64,000 bases of DNA from positions 62,001 to 126,000 of the forward strand of contig DUAT01000144.1 in the NCBI GenBank assembly GCA_012960755.1, given 5' to 3'. Position 1 is the first letter of the stretch; every line of letters starts with the position of its first letter. Both the position numbers and the translations under genes were made by a program. The stretch is from Gammaproteobacteria bacterium (GTDB lineage Bacteria > Pseudomonadota > Gammaproteobacteria > Pseudomonadales > Azotimanducaceae_A). This document shows, piece by piece, positions 34,998 through 44,123 of the stretch. Under the pieces are notes generated by a model. It saw only the letters and a program-made list of their open reading frames with translations. It was not told the DNA's origin and did not search any database.

Positions 34998-35381
34998 CTA
35001 GCGCTTGGAAACGGAGATCAGCCAGACTCCCAGAATCGAGGAGATCGTCGTTCGCACAGATAAAAACACGATAGCTGGGAGGTACACCAGGAAAAAATCA
35101 AGAAGATCATTCCAGAACCAGCTGTACAGCCATTCCTTGATGAAATAGATCGCGGACAGCTGATCTTTCCAAAACTCGTTGACGGACATGGTCCACACCA
35201 CATCACTGAATAGTATCAAGCCCAGTATCCACAACAGGAAAACGGTTTCCACCGCACTTGCAGCAAGTACCCAGTAAGCCAGTATTTTGACGGCACCGCT
35301 TGGGAAAATTTCAATGCTCCACACCAGCATAAATATGAACAGGCATGCAACCGCAATGCCAAAAATTCCTGCTCCTATCAT
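34998..35381 (-). CDS. Four-segment membrane protein, unknown function
   Basis: A 127-residue hydrophobic protein with transmembrane segments near 5-22, 32-55, 85-105 and 105-122. It contains no recognised motif. ATG 35381 (MIGAGIFGIAVACL) has GAGGGGAGCAGG immediately upstream, which rules out the longer frame from 35435. It is followed by the exported cyclase gene on the same strand. Confidence 0.6.
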   Translation of the reverse strand: MIGAGIFGIAVACLFIFMLVWSIEIFPSGAVKILAYWVLAASAVETVFLLWILGLILFSDVVWTMSVNEFWKDQLSAIYFIKEWLYSWFWNDLLDFFLVYLPAIVFLSVRTTISSILGVWLISVSKR

Positions 35382-35567
35382 CCTGCTCCCCTCATAAATA
35401 AGACTCCAAATTGATTGCCAACATCCGAAAATCAAGGTGACAATATAAACCAGACATCACCTGTTAGCCAAAGTGAATATTACCTGGCACCGCACAGTGA
35501 CGAAAAACTCTGGATTCTGCCTTCCATAGACCTCAGAATGTCCCGGACTGAACCGCAGGATATGGCA

Positions 35568-36044
35568 ATGGATATCAAAGAACTCGAAAAACGCATGATA
35601 CGTATGGAAGATATCGAATCCATCAAACAGTTAAAGGCTCGCTACTGCGAGATCTGCGACGATGATCATAACCAGCAACGCATCACCACTATTTTTACTG
35701 AAGATGGTATCTGGGAAGGCAAAGGCATTGGCAAAGCCCAGGGCCACGAAGAGATTCGAGCTTTGTTTAAAGGCTTTCAAGACGCGATAAGCTACTCACA
35801 GCATATGGTGCAGAACCCCATCATAGAAGTTGATGGCAACTCGGCTACCGGTATCTGGTACTTCTTTGGTGCCTTCACGTTTTACAGGAACAACCAGGCC
35901 ATGTGGCAAGCCGCCCGGTACCACGAGGACTATGAAAAAGTGTCCGGCCAATGGAAGATCAAGCATCTTCGGATCAGGGAACCCACCATGGCGGCGAAGT
36001 ACGAATCTGGTTGGGCAAAGAAATCAGCAGCGCCAAAAACCTAA
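35568..36044 (+). CDS. SnoaL-like/NTF2-fold protein (nuclear transport factor 2 family)
   Basis: A 158-residue cone-shaped alpha+beta-barrel protein. An N-terminal helix pair (EDIESIKQLKARYCEICDDD) is followed by the strands FTEDGIWEGKGIGKAQGHEE and GNSATGIWYFFGAF. It is typical of SnoaL_4 proteins, which act as small dehydratases, isomerases or ring-hydroxylating partners. ATG 35568 has AGGA 7 bases upstream; 35562 is an alternative. Its last 4 bases overlap the stop of the convergent transglycosylase gene. Confidence 0.78.
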   Translation: MDIKELEKRMIRMEDIESIKQLKARYCEICDDDHNQQRITTIFTEDGIWEGKGIGKAQGHEEIRALFKGFQDAISYSQHMVQNPIIEVDGNSATGIWYFFGAFTFYRNNQAMWQAARYHEDYEKVSGQWKIKHLRIREPTMAAKYESGWAKKSAAPKT

Positions 36045-37303
36045 TCCGTAGAAACGTACTGATCCATTGAGGAATACTTTGCCTGGGCCTTTGTCACCTT
36101 CTGCAGATAGTTCCGGGTTTCTTCATGGGGAAGGTTTGCCACCAGGTAATCATAAACAGCCTGGGGAGTCATGTTATTGATGGTTTTCGCCGCCTCACGC
36201 ACATTGTTGGAGCCAACAAACGTACGCGCGACATTTCCAGCACCGGTATTGTATGCGGCGATGGTGCAGTACTGCCGACTCTCCGGATTCTTAATATGCC
36301 TTAAATAACGGGTATACAGCAGGTTCAGATAGGCAGCTCCAAGCTCCACATTCTGTTCTGCATCGTATAAGTATTCAGGATCCAGCAATAACTTTTCACC
36401 ATAGACATGATTGTAAGCGTCCATTCCACCGGATCTCGGTACCAGCTGCATCAGGCCAAACGCCGGTACAGGCGACCTTGCCCGCGGATTGAAACTACTT
36501 TCTGTTTCGATAACCGCATAAACCAGGCTAGCGGGAAGGTCGTGACGCTGTGCTTCACGTATCACTGACTCCCTGTATCGACTCGCCAACGTCGTTTGAT
36601 ATCCCAGTCGCAGAGGGACCTGGATTGTTACTTTTTTCTTATTGTTGGATAGTCCTGTCAGGCTTGCTTTGACGTTACCACTGCTGCCTTTTTTTGCTTT
36701 ATCTGTCAGTACGCTGCTCACCAACTGGTTCATCTCTTGCGAGTCCGGCACATCTGCACCGATGCTTCCGAGTACCGGCCGGGGATCGTCCGACTTATAT
36801 TCTTGCAGGGAAATATTTTCTGCCTCAAGCTGCTCCCTGGCGTATTTCAGTGCTGAGTCTTTTGCCGCCAGGTCAGCTACCCTGTCGGTTGCAATACTGG
36901 CTGCAGCTACCTGCATGGCAGCGACAACCTTATCGACTTCGGTCTGGTCGGTAAGTATATGTTCAATTTCAATGATGCCTTTTTCAAAGTCTATTTTTCT
37001 GCGTAGTTGGTTGTCTTCCGAATAGTCAACCCAAATCGCTTTTGATGGCAGTTCAACTTCGTCTACGCCCCAGGTCTCTTCAACTTCACCTTCCAGTCGT
37101 TCATAGGCTTCTTTAAGTGCCTTATCCAGGGCCTGGTATTGCGCTTCGAGTTCGGCATCAAGTTCCTGAAACTGGGCTTCCAAAGCTGAATCAAGGGAAT
37201 CAAACAGATCTTCCTCTGCGCCAGCTTCTGCTATGAACAGGAAAGCAGAGCAAACGCCCAGCAGTAGAATAGCCAATCTGAACTTATTCATTCTTTGATC
37301 CAT
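36041..37303 (-). CDS. mltC: Exported lytic transglycosylase, MltC-like
   Basis: A 420-residue murein transglycosylase. A signal peptide (hydrophobic 9-25) is followed by a coiled, acidic segment (LDSALEAQFQELDAELEAQY). The DUF3393-type domain (AIWVDYSEDNQLRRKIDFEK) comes next, then an SLT domain from about 265: LVYAVIETESSFNPRA carries the catalytic Glu, FGLMQLVP the GLMQ motif and YCTIAAYNTGAGN the AYN motif. It cleaves peptidoglycan with 1,6-anhydro formation. No lipobox Cys is visible, unlike E. coli MltC. Last gene of a three-gene envelope operon. Confidence 0.82.
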   Translation of the reverse strand: MDQRMNKFRLAILLLGVCSAFLFIAEAGAEEDLFDSLDSALEAQFQELDAELEAQYQALDKALKEAYERLEGEVEETWGVDEVELPSKAIWVDYSEDNQLRRKIDFEKGIIEIEHILTDQTEVDKVVAAMQVAAASIATDRVADLAAKDSALKYAREQLEAENISLQEYKSDDPRPVLGSIGADVPDSQEMNQLVSSVLTDKAKKGSSGNVKASLTGLSNNKKKVTIQVPLRLGYQTTLASRYRESVIREAQRHDLPASLVYAVIETESSFNPRARSPVPAFGLMQLVPRSGGMDAYNHVYGEKLLLDPEYLYDAEQNVELGAAYLNLLYTRYLRHIKNPESRQYCTIAAYNTGAGNVARTFVGSNNVREAAKTINNMTPQAVYDYLVANLPHEETRNYLQKVTKAQAKYSSMDQYVSTD

Positions 37304-37309
37304 TGCAAA

Positions 37310-38167
37310 CTAATTTACAACAAACACCACTTTCCCCTGCTGCAGAAAATCATCGCCCTGCAGGTTTCTTGTGAAAATATCGATCGCATTCTCTTGCGAA
37401 ACAAAGATCTCGGAATTCTCTCCAAGTGATACCGCGGGGACGACCATCGGCGTATCACCCACAACATCCGTCATGGATTGCGCATTGTCCACGCTATTGG
37501 CCCAGTGCACCCAGTCAATACCCGTACCAACATGACCAGGGCCGTACAATTCCTTGCCTTCTTCTGTACGTACCCTGACGTCCAGCAAAGGTGAAAAGTC
37601 CTGGCTCGACACATCGATTATTAATCCGGTACTGGATTCTTCTGATTCGACCTGTTCACTGACTTCCACAACAGCAACCTCCGGTTGAAATACCTCTTCT
37701 GGCTCCGGTTTTTTTAACTCCGGTTGAACCAATGCAGACAGGGTAGGTTTTTCCCTACAGGAAAGCGCCGAGCTATTAAGGCAAACTGCCAATTCAACTT
37801 CCGCAACCCAGGTGCCATCTTCCTCAAAGAGATTCTCATTTATCGTAAAGGCACCCCGCAACATCCCTTTAACACGACTTCCAATGATGTCACTCTGCAA
37901 TGTCATATCCTTGACCGTGGTGCCGGACGTAATACGGACGCCCTCGATCACTTCAAGAAGATTACGTTGCGCATCAAGGGTCGCAGCTCGCCTGGCCATC
38001 ATTTTTCCCCTTGAGCCTGTGGCAACAGCACTGTCAACGGTGCCAAACCCCTGTGCCGTGACCATACTCAAAGCATCCTCTGCTGTGGCGTTTAGCGATG
38101 TTGACAATATGAGGCCAGATAGAATGAAGTTGAATGTTATTCGTCGAACCATGTCAGTTATCCTCAA
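37310..38167 (-). CDS. LPP20-family exported protein
   Basis: A 285-residue protein with a signal peptide (cleavage near ATA-ED). KMMARRAATLDAQRNLLEVI then EGVRITSGTTVKDM is the LPP20/FlgP-like domain found in flagellar-associated and outer-membrane proteins. The C-terminal half has an acidic, Pro-rich linker (about 150-180) and a beta-domain with DVRVRTEEGKELYGPG. No lipobox was seen. It lies 6 bases upstream of the transglycosylase gene and 17 bases downstream of the TPR/SLH gene. Confidence 0.72.
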   Translation of the reverse strand: MRITDMVRRITFNFILSGLILSTSLNATAEDALSMVTAQGFGTVDSAVATGSRGKMMARRAATLDAQRNLLEVIEGVRITSGTTVKDMTLQSDIIGSRVKGMLRGAFTINENLFEEDGTWVAEVELAVCLNSSALSCREKPTLSALVQPELKKPEPEEVFQPEVAVVEVSEQVESEESSTGLIIDVSSQDFSPLLDVRVRTEEGKELYGPGHVGTGIDWVHWANSVDNAQSMTDVVGDTPMVVPAVSLGENSEIFVSQENAIDIFTRNLQGDDFLQQGKVVFVVN

Positions 38168-38184
38168 AGGAGTACTAATTCAAT

Positions 38185-39249
38185 TTAAGATTGATTTAAC
38201 ATCGAGTCAAGATTGTGCACTACCAGTATCGCTTCCGCGCCGGAGACAAGTTCGTCCGGATGAATCATGCCGCTTTGGTTACCCTGCATCAGACCACGTG
38301 TAACCGCGGTCATCATAGCATTGAAGCCTGTGCTGTTTGATGAGAGGTCAGAAAATGGTGAACGAGTGCCGATAAACTGGGTACGGCTAATATCATATTT
38401 ACTGTACAGGACATCCTCTATCAGCAGTGCCAGTTCAACTCGAGTGATGGCCTTGTGGGGTAAAAAAGCACCGTTTCTGATTCGGAAGCTTCGAAGACCC
38501 AATCGGTGCACTGACAAGATAACGTCTTTATACTCTGACTCCACATAGTCTGTTAAACCCTGGTCGGACGTTTCGCCCACCGAAGGCTGACTTAAATTCG
38601 GGTTCCCTAGCTTTGCTGCCAGCTCCAGATCATGAATTAACAACTCCGCTATCTCTTCACGGGTCACGGTTGCCGAAAAGGCAAAATCACTATCTGTCAC
38701 GGCTACTGCCTTTTCAATCAATTGTAAATTCGTGAGTGCCATTTCGGCTTCTTTGTTGAATTTCGAATCGATACTCAGGGAAATCTTCAGCAGTTCTTCT
38801 GCATCTTCAAACTCCCGGTTCTGCAGATAGACTTTTGCCATCGCGAGGTGTATTTCAGCATGCTCTTTGGAACCCCGGACTCCTTTTGCCTTTCGATATT
38901 GAGAACGTGCTTTATTCCTCTCACCACGGGCACCTTCTATACGAATGGCCAGCGCATACAAATCCAGTTTGTTCGAACGACTCCGGGTATATCGGAGCCC
39001 TTTTTTCGTGACCTCTGCAGCACTCTTGATATCACCTTGCGCCAGGTAAATCCTCCCTAACCCCAGTAGTGCCCTGGTATCCTTTCGGTTTTGCTCAACC
39101 AGGGATGTGTATTTGGGCAAAGCGCCTGCGTAATCGCCTGATGCATATGCCTCATCGGCCTCGTCTATTAACTCCGCAAAAACTGAAACCGAGAATAACA
39201 ATGGAATTATTAGAAAAATTCTTCGAAAACCCATACCGAGGGGCTCCAT
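38185..39249 (-). CDS. TPR and S-layer-homology (SLH) domain protein
   Basis: A 354-residue exported protein. After a signal peptide (cleavage near VFA-EL) come about four TPR repeats (AYASGDYAGALPKYTSLVEQ, DTRALLGLGRIYLAQGDIKS, HLAMAKVYLQNREFEDAEEL). SLH-like motifs follow: VILSVHRLGLRSFRIRNGAF, ITRVELALLIEDVL and SPFSDLSSNS. SLH domains normally bind cell-wall polymers. In a Gram-negative operon with LPP20-like and MltC-like proteins, this points to envelope or peptidoglycan organisation. ATG 39234 is an alternative start with a GGAG site. Confidence 0.8.
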   Translation of the reverse strand: MEPLGMGFRRIFLIIPLLFSVSVFAELIDEADEAYASGDYAGALPKYTSLVEQNRKDTRALLGLGRIYLAQGDIKSAAEVTKKGLRYTRSRSNKLDLYALAIRIEGARGERNKARSQYRKAKGVRGSKEHAEIHLAMAKVYLQNREFEDAEELLKISLSIDSKFNKEAEMALTNLQLIEKAVAVTDSDFAFSATVTREEIAELLIHDLELAAKLGNPNLSQPSVGETSDQGLTDYVESEYKDVILSVHRLGLRSFRIRNGAFLPHKAITRVELALLIEDVLYSKYDISRTQFIGTRSPFSDLSSNSTGFNAMMTAVTRGLMQGNQSGMIHPDELVSGAEAILVVHNLDSMLNQS

Positions 39250-39265
39250 CGTGAATAAAACCTGA

Positions 39266-39283
39266 AAAGCAGTATACTGCTTT
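39266..39283. promoter_or_regulatory. 18-bp perfect palindrome, candidate operator
   Basis: AAAGCAGTATACTGCTTT is its own reverse complement. It lies between the divergent TPR/SLH gene (start 39249) and the phosphotransferase gene (start 39309), where a dimeric repressor could control both. No known regulator consensus was matched. Confidence 0.5.
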
Positions 39284-39308
39284 AATCTCCAATCTGGAAT
39301 TACACGCT

Positions 39309-40394
39309 ATGTCACCGGCTACAACACCAGCGAAGTTACCCGCGAATTGCTGTTCCCCAGGCGATGTAACTACGGACTGGCTCACCGATGTACTTAAGCA
39401 TGCCGGGTATGATGCCCAGGTAGCAGGATTTACCCAACGCAATGTAGGCACAGGACAGGTCGGACAGAATGTTCGATTCGAAATAACCTATGCAAGCGGC
39501 GAAGGCCCCGCTTCGATGGTCGGAAAATTCGCCTCGGATGACCCGGTTAGCCGCCAGACCGGCATTGCAGTGAATGATTACCTGAAGGAAGTTTTGTTTT
39601 ACCAGCAATTGCAATCCACCGTTGACATCACAACGCCAAAAATATATTTCAGTGCGATTAATCTTCAGCAACCGGACGACTTCGTTTTGATGATGGAAGA
39701 TCTTTCCCCGGCAGTTCAGGGAGATCAACTGGCAGGGTGCTCTGCGGACCATGCAAATCTGGCGATCCAGGAACTTGCTGGTCTCGCAGGACCGCGTTGG
39801 TGTGACGAGTCACTGAAACAACTCGAATGGCTTGCACCTCCACAAGTAGCGGGCGCAGATGCCAACGCGCTCTGGCATATGTTTTACCCTGGCTTCATTG
39901 AGCGCTATGAAAGCCGAATCGCGCAAGAACACTTAAAGCTGATAGAACGATACAGCGAACGTGCCAGCGCTTCCAACGCAAGCTCCAGTGAATCGGAGCC
40001 CTTCACCCTCGTACATATTGATTATCGTTTGGACAATATGATGTTCGGCGGCCCTTATCCGGTCGCTATTGTAGACTGGTCACCCAGTCTGGGATCAGGA
40101 GGTGCGGATGCCGCTTATTTTATGGGTACCGGTATGGAGGCAGAATTGCGCAGCAAAGACGAACAACACATCATCAGGGACTATCATTCGCGGTTGCTTT
40201 CATACGACATCGACAACTACGACTTCGACGCCTGTTGGCGTGATTACCGCAAGAGCAGTTTTGCCGGGCTTTCCATGGCTGTTATCGCGTCGATGATTGT
40301 CGGCCAAACAGATCGTGGTGACGATATGTTTATGACGATGGCCAGAAGAAGTGCAGATATGGCCATCGAGCTGGAAGCCCTCGATCTGGTGTGA
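39309..40394 (+). CDS. Phosphotransferase (aminoglycoside-phosphotransferase/EcKinase-like)
   Basis: A 361-residue kinase-fold protein. MVGKFASDDPVSR gives the ATP-binding Lys, DDFVLMMEDLSPA the hinge, VHIDYRLDNMMFG the catalytic HxDxxxxN, and AIVDWSPS the DFG-equivalent Asp. It belongs to the APH/DUF1679 group that phosphorylates small alcohols. In catabolic contexts such proteins often act on acyl or steroid-like compounds, but the substrate here is unknown. Divergent from the envelope operon across a perfect palindrome. Confidence 0.85.
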   Translation: MSPATTPAKLPANCCSPGDVTTDWLTDVLKHAGYDAQVAGFTQRNVGTGQVGQNVRFEITYASGEGPASMVGKFASDDPVSRQTGIAVNDYLKEVLFYQQLQSTVDITTPKIYFSAINLQQPDDFVLMMEDLSPAVQGDQLAGCSADHANLAIQELAGLAGPRWCDESLKQLEWLAPPQVAGADANALWHMFYPGFIERYESRIAQEHLKLIERYSERASASNASSSESEPFTLVHIDYRLDNMMFGGPYPVAIVDWSPSLGSGGADAAYFMGTGMEAELRSKDEQHIIRDYHSRLLSYDIDNYDFDACWRDYRKSSFAGLSMAVIASMIVGQTDRGDDMFMTMARRSADMAIELEALDLV

Positions 40395-40425
40395 ATTGGC
40401 CCATGGGTTTGATTAAGGCGGTTTG

Positions 40426-40854
40426 CTATCCAGCAGGGCTATCTGACAAACAAACCGTCGCTACACCTTCTATCATGCCGCTCTCACCATCGCGTTCAAG
40501 CCAGATTTCGCATTCCGCCATAGCCGCCTGCTCGGCCTTATATAGCCGGGTTACCGCGCCACGGGCAACAATTCTGTCACTATCAAGAATAAGTGGATTC
40601 GGAAAACGCATGACCATGCGCCGAATACAGTTTTCCCCGGCCCAGGCGTGTAGCATATTCACCATATAACCTACACCAAGCGGGCCCTGGTTGATGGTGC
40701 GCTCGCCCAGTCCCAAGGCAGCTACCGCCTTGCGATCCCAGTGTACTGGGTTAGGATCGCGAAGAATGGCCGCCATGGTACGCATACGACCGGCACTGAC
40801 ACTCTCCATTAGCCAATCAGGAATCCTGTCACCCACTTTCACATTCACATTCAC
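40426..40854 (-). CDS. MaoC-like hot-dog dehydratase (C-terminal half type)
   Basis: A 142-residue single hot-dog protein. RDPNPVHWDRKAVAALG carries the hydratase-2-like Asp/His pair and NQGPLGVGYMVNML the following loop. Its start overlaps the stop of the upstream MaoC-like gene by 4 bases (ATGA), so the two products are probably made together as a heterodimeric acyl-CoA hydratase. This split arrangement resembles mycobacterial HadAB and steroid beta-oxidation hydratases. Confidence 0.85.
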   Translation of the reverse strand: MNVNVKVGDRIPDWLMESVSAGRMRTMAAILRDPNPVHWDRKAVAALGLGERTINQGPLGVGYMVNMLHAWAGENCIRRMVMRFPNPLILDSDRIVARGAVTRLYKAEQAAMAECEIWLERDGESGMIEGVATVCLSDSPAG

Positions 40855-41333
40855 GCGCCAGACCTCCTGCCCTGTCTTATGCTGCCCCGTCTCATGTAGT
40901 GCCAGATTATTGTTGTGCGTGCTACCAATTCACCCGTTGGATTCGCCACATCAAAACAAAACTGGATGCGATCGAAATTCTGGCCTTGCTCACTTTGACA
41001 TCGTTCTGCCGATATCACCTTGCCGCTTACCTGGTAGGCAACATCCTCCTTCAAGGGATAGAACATTTGCCAGTCATAGCTTTCGATTCGAATCGAAAGG
41101 TCTGACTCTGCCTGACCCAGCGCAAACATTTCTGCAATGCTGGTACCACTACCAATAATAGGCATATGGAACAGTGCTACCGGATGCACAACGCCATCAC
41201 TCATTAACTCTGAACCAGTACACCCGGTGAGCAGGAAATTTTCCCAGTGTTCAATCGCGTAGATGCCACCAGGAAACTGATGGCCAGCGATGGCTCTGAT
41301 CGATGCCTCATCGACAATTTTATCTGCGCCCAT
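40851..41333 (-). CDS. MaoC-like/FAS1-dehydratase N-terminal type hot-dog protein
   Basis: A 160-residue hot-dog protein of the FAS1_DH_region/MaoC N-terminal type, which usually lacks the catalytic Asp-His pair and serves as structural partner. FALGQAESDLSIRIESYDWQ and LVARTTIIWHYMRRG are typical. It is translationally coupled to the catalytic partner at 40426. Together they would hydrate trans-2-enoyl-CoA or dehydrate 3-hydroxyacyl-CoA. Confidence 0.82.
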   Translation of the reverse strand: MGADKIVDEASIRAIAGHQFPGGIYAIEHWENFLLTGCTGSELMSDGVVHPVALFHMPIIGSGTSIAEMFALGQAESDLSIRIESYDWQMFYPLKEDVAYQVSGKVISAERCQSEQGQNFDRIQFCFDVANPTGELVARTTIIWHYMRRGSIRQGRRSGA

Positions 41334-41369
41334 GGTCAGCCTTTGTTCCTTTGCGACCTTCGAGACTGA

Positions 41370-41669
41370 TTAGCCGCCGATATTCATTGATTGTGAAATG
41401 ACGGAAAATCCCTCGGTGGCTTCCAGGCGTTTGCCAACCACTGCCTGGTACTCCGCTGATTCATACCAGGCCTTCGCTTTTTCGGTAGATTCGAACTTGA
41501 TCACAACTGTTTGTGGACCAGGCGGTGACCCTTCAACTGTTTCGGCAGCGACATCAAAAGCCACCAGTTCTCCGCCGTGACTGGCAATGGTGGCCCCTGC
41601 CAACTGTGAATATTCACCGTAAAGATCCGCGTTGTTTACAACGTATTGCGCAATAAAATATGCGGCCAT
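41370..41669 (-). CDS. DUF1330 family protein
   Basis: A 99-residue dimeric ferredoxin-like-fold protein matching DUF1330: MAAYFIAQYVVNNADLYGEY, then VVIKFESTEKAKAWYESAEY. Function unknown. It lies 36 bases upstream of the two MaoC-like genes and probably shares their transcript. Confidence 0.87.
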   Translation of the reverse strand: MAAYFIAQYVVNNADLYGEYSQLAGATIASHGGELVAFDVAAETVEGSPPGPQTVVIKFESTEKAKAWYESAEYQAVVGKRLEATEGFSVISQSMNIGG

Positions 41670-42021
41670 GTCATTCTCCTGGGTTTGTTTCCCTTTCTGG
41701 TTTGACGGCTAAAGTATCATTAATAATACAGCGGCGTCGAGACTAGCGGAATCCACCACTGGTAAAGAGCGATAGCAGCGCTTCAAAGGTTAGGATAGTG
41801 TGCACTCTTGTGGAACTCCATAAAAGGAGTCGAGATCCGCGGTGAATTCCAACCGCTAGTAGATACGCCGAATCTCTATACATCATTACAAGTCTATCCT
41901 TTGCAAGATATTGTAGAAGACAAACAGACAACCAGGCCTGAACCGAAATTGAGTTTGGTCTCGATTTGTCCTGGGAAACATTAGAGGCGGTGCGGCTATA
42001 CATTTGATGCAGGCACGTTTG
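41670..42021. other. Degenerate intergenic sequence
   Basis: About 350 bases upstream of the DUF1330 gene. Short frames exist on both strands, but none has recognisable homology or a good ribosome site. The 3' end may hold decayed 5' sequence of the DUF900 pseudogene that follows. Confidence 0.4.
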
Positions 42022-42296
42022 CAATAACGACTGGAGGCATCAAATCAAAAAGACATCATCCTCTACATGCATGGATTTAGCCTGGAGTTTCATGAAGCTG
42101 CGCTCAATCTCGCAGATGTGTGGCATTTCATCGGACGACACGGCCTGCCAATTTTTTATTCGTGGCCGGCAGAAAACATCCCGGTGTTTTATCCGATATT
42201 GCCATCCTGGTGAGACAAAACCTTAAACCGGGAGAAGAAGGCAGACCGCTAATTCACGAACAAAATTTCTGGACTTTGCCTGAAAATTACCCGTGA
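42022..42296 (+). pseudogene. DUF900-type alpha/beta hydrolase remnant
   Basis: One frame reads LEASNQKDIILYMHGFSLEF, then HEAALNLADVWHFIGRHGLP and IFYSWPA, the oxyanion and helix region of DUF900 hydrolases. A second frame, from about 42175, reads HPGVLSDIAILVRQNLKPGE, EGRPLIHEQNFWTLPENYP and a TGA at 42294-42296, the family's C-terminus. The catalytic centre between them is deleted and the frame is lost. No start codon is evident. Clearly a decayed gene. Confidence 0.7.
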
Positions 42297-42498
42297 GACA
42301 CATAGCGGGAATTATTGACGAATGTGCGATATCCCATTGGGAGATGTAGTAGAGTCATGGAGGAAGCCAGGCGCTGAGGTTTCGCAAACTGACTACAGGC
42401 AGCAGTACCGGTTCTCTTCCTCAATCTTGCCAAGTTATAGATCCTGTGATTGTTTCAAGTCCAGGACCAAGTGTCTAACCAGGGAAGGAAATCGAAAC

Positions 42499-44112
42499 AT
42501 GAAAAAAGTAGCGATTAAAAAAATGGGATGAACTGGAAGACCGCGTCCCTGCCTATTCTCTTATAGCTAATGTGGACCTGGTAGTGGTTCGTATCGATGA
42601 TTCTGTCAGCGTGATGTATGGTCGCTGCATCGAGGGGCGTTGTTGGCGGACGGCAGAGTGGAAGGCAGAAATCTCATCTGTGGCCTGCACGGCTGGGACT
42701 ACCGGCTGGATAGCGGGGTCAGTGAATACCACAACAGCGAGGCGCTCGCGAAATTCAATACCTGGATCGAGGATGGCCAGGTGTTGGTAGACGAGGAAGA
42801 AATCGCTGCGTGGGTACTGGATCACCCTCAGCCCTATAACAGGGACTCATACCAGGGCACCTTCCAGGATTTCACCGGGACTGTCGACGAGCCCCATGTT
42901 AAGTACATCCGCCTTTTGGCCGACGAGGGTTTAACGAAACTAGGCCATCATGGTCTGACAGAAGCCATGGGCGTACCTCGGGACAGCCTGCCAAAGTGGG
43001 AAGACCTGCAGTTCGTTGTCGCTCAACTTCATAAAGTCCCGCTGCTGGATGACGAAGAGGTAGGTACCGGCCTCGTGATCGGACCCAACGCCAAAAAACC
43101 TTTGCATCTGGACATTCCACTGTTCGTCTCTGATATGAGCTTTGGTGCCCTGTCCGAAGAAGCGAAAGTTGCGCTGTCAAAAGGCGCCGAGGCCGCAGGA
43201 ACAGGTATCTGTTCAGGTGAGGGCGGTATGTTGCCGGAAGAACAGGCAGCCAATTCACGCTATTTCTATGAACTCGCCTCGGCGCGTTTCGGATTTTCGT
43301 GGGACAAAGTTGAGAAAACCCAGGCGTTTCATTTTAAAGGTGGGCAGGGTGCCAAAACCGGCACAGGCGGTCACTTGCCGGGTATCAAGGTCAAGGGAAG
43401 GATTGCAGAAGTTCGCGGGCTACCGGAGGGCGAGCCTGCAATCTCACCTCCAAGGTTTCCCGAGTGGACTCATGTCAGTCAATATCGTGACTTCGATGCT
43501 GAGGTTCGCGAGCACACCGGCGGTATTCCGATCGGATTCAAGCTCTCCGCCCAGCACATCGAAAAAGACATTGATGCCGCCCTTGAGGTAGGCGTCGACT
43601 ACATTATTCTGGATGGCCGTGGAGGCGGCACCGGGGCGGCACCGGTGATTTTCAAAGACAACATCTCGGTCCCTACCATTCCCGCACTGGCAAGAGCGCG
43701 ACTGCACCTGGACCGCAGCAATGCGGCCGGAGTCACGCTGATAATTACAGGTGGTTTAAGGTGACCGGCTGACTTTGCCAAAGCAATGGCATTGGGCGCC
43801 GACGGCATCGCCGTCTCCAATTCGGCGATTCAGGCGATCGGTTGTATCGGAATGCGTGCCTGTCACACGAACAACTGTCCTGTCGGCATAGCCACACAAC
43901 AACCGCATCTGCGTGCTCGATTGCCGGTTGACGTTGCGGCCGAAAGGCTCGAGCGGTTCTTTTCCTCGGCCGTCCACTTGATGGAAGTCCTCGCTCGCGC
44001 GGCAGGGCATCGACACCTGAATGAATTCAACTTTGATGACCTGACCACCTACAAAGCCGACATGGCACAATTGACGGGTGTGGCTTACGGTGGGGCGGTA
44101 CCAATGGCTTAG
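42499..44112 (+). pseudogene. Rieske / glutamate-synthase-like (FMN-binding) oxidoreductase, multiply disrupted
   Basis: The conceptual protein has an N-terminal Rieske domain (WDELEDRVPAYSLIANVDLV; then C-HRGALLADGR and CGLHGWDY) and a GltB-like FMN barrel (FVSDMSFGALSEEAKVALSK, CSGEGGMLPEEQ, GGQGAKTGTGGHLPG, CHTNNCPVGIATQ). Three lesions break it: an extra A in the AAAAAAA run after ATG 42499, an indel at the first Rieske Cys-x-His (about 42627-42632), and an in-frame TGA (43762-43764) between GGLR and PADFAKAM. The barrel frame 42640-43764 and the tail from 43786 remain open. Such proteins catalyse ferredoxin- or Rieske-linked oxidations. Confidence 0.82.
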
Positions 44113-44123
44113 GAGGAGTGACG

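Noticed and set aside
43762..43764. In-frame TGA between GGLR and PADFAKAM as another selenocysteine codon
   Set aside because: The position is not a Cys or redox position in the family, and the same gene has two other frameshift-type lesions. A nonsense mutation in a pseudogene is simpler.
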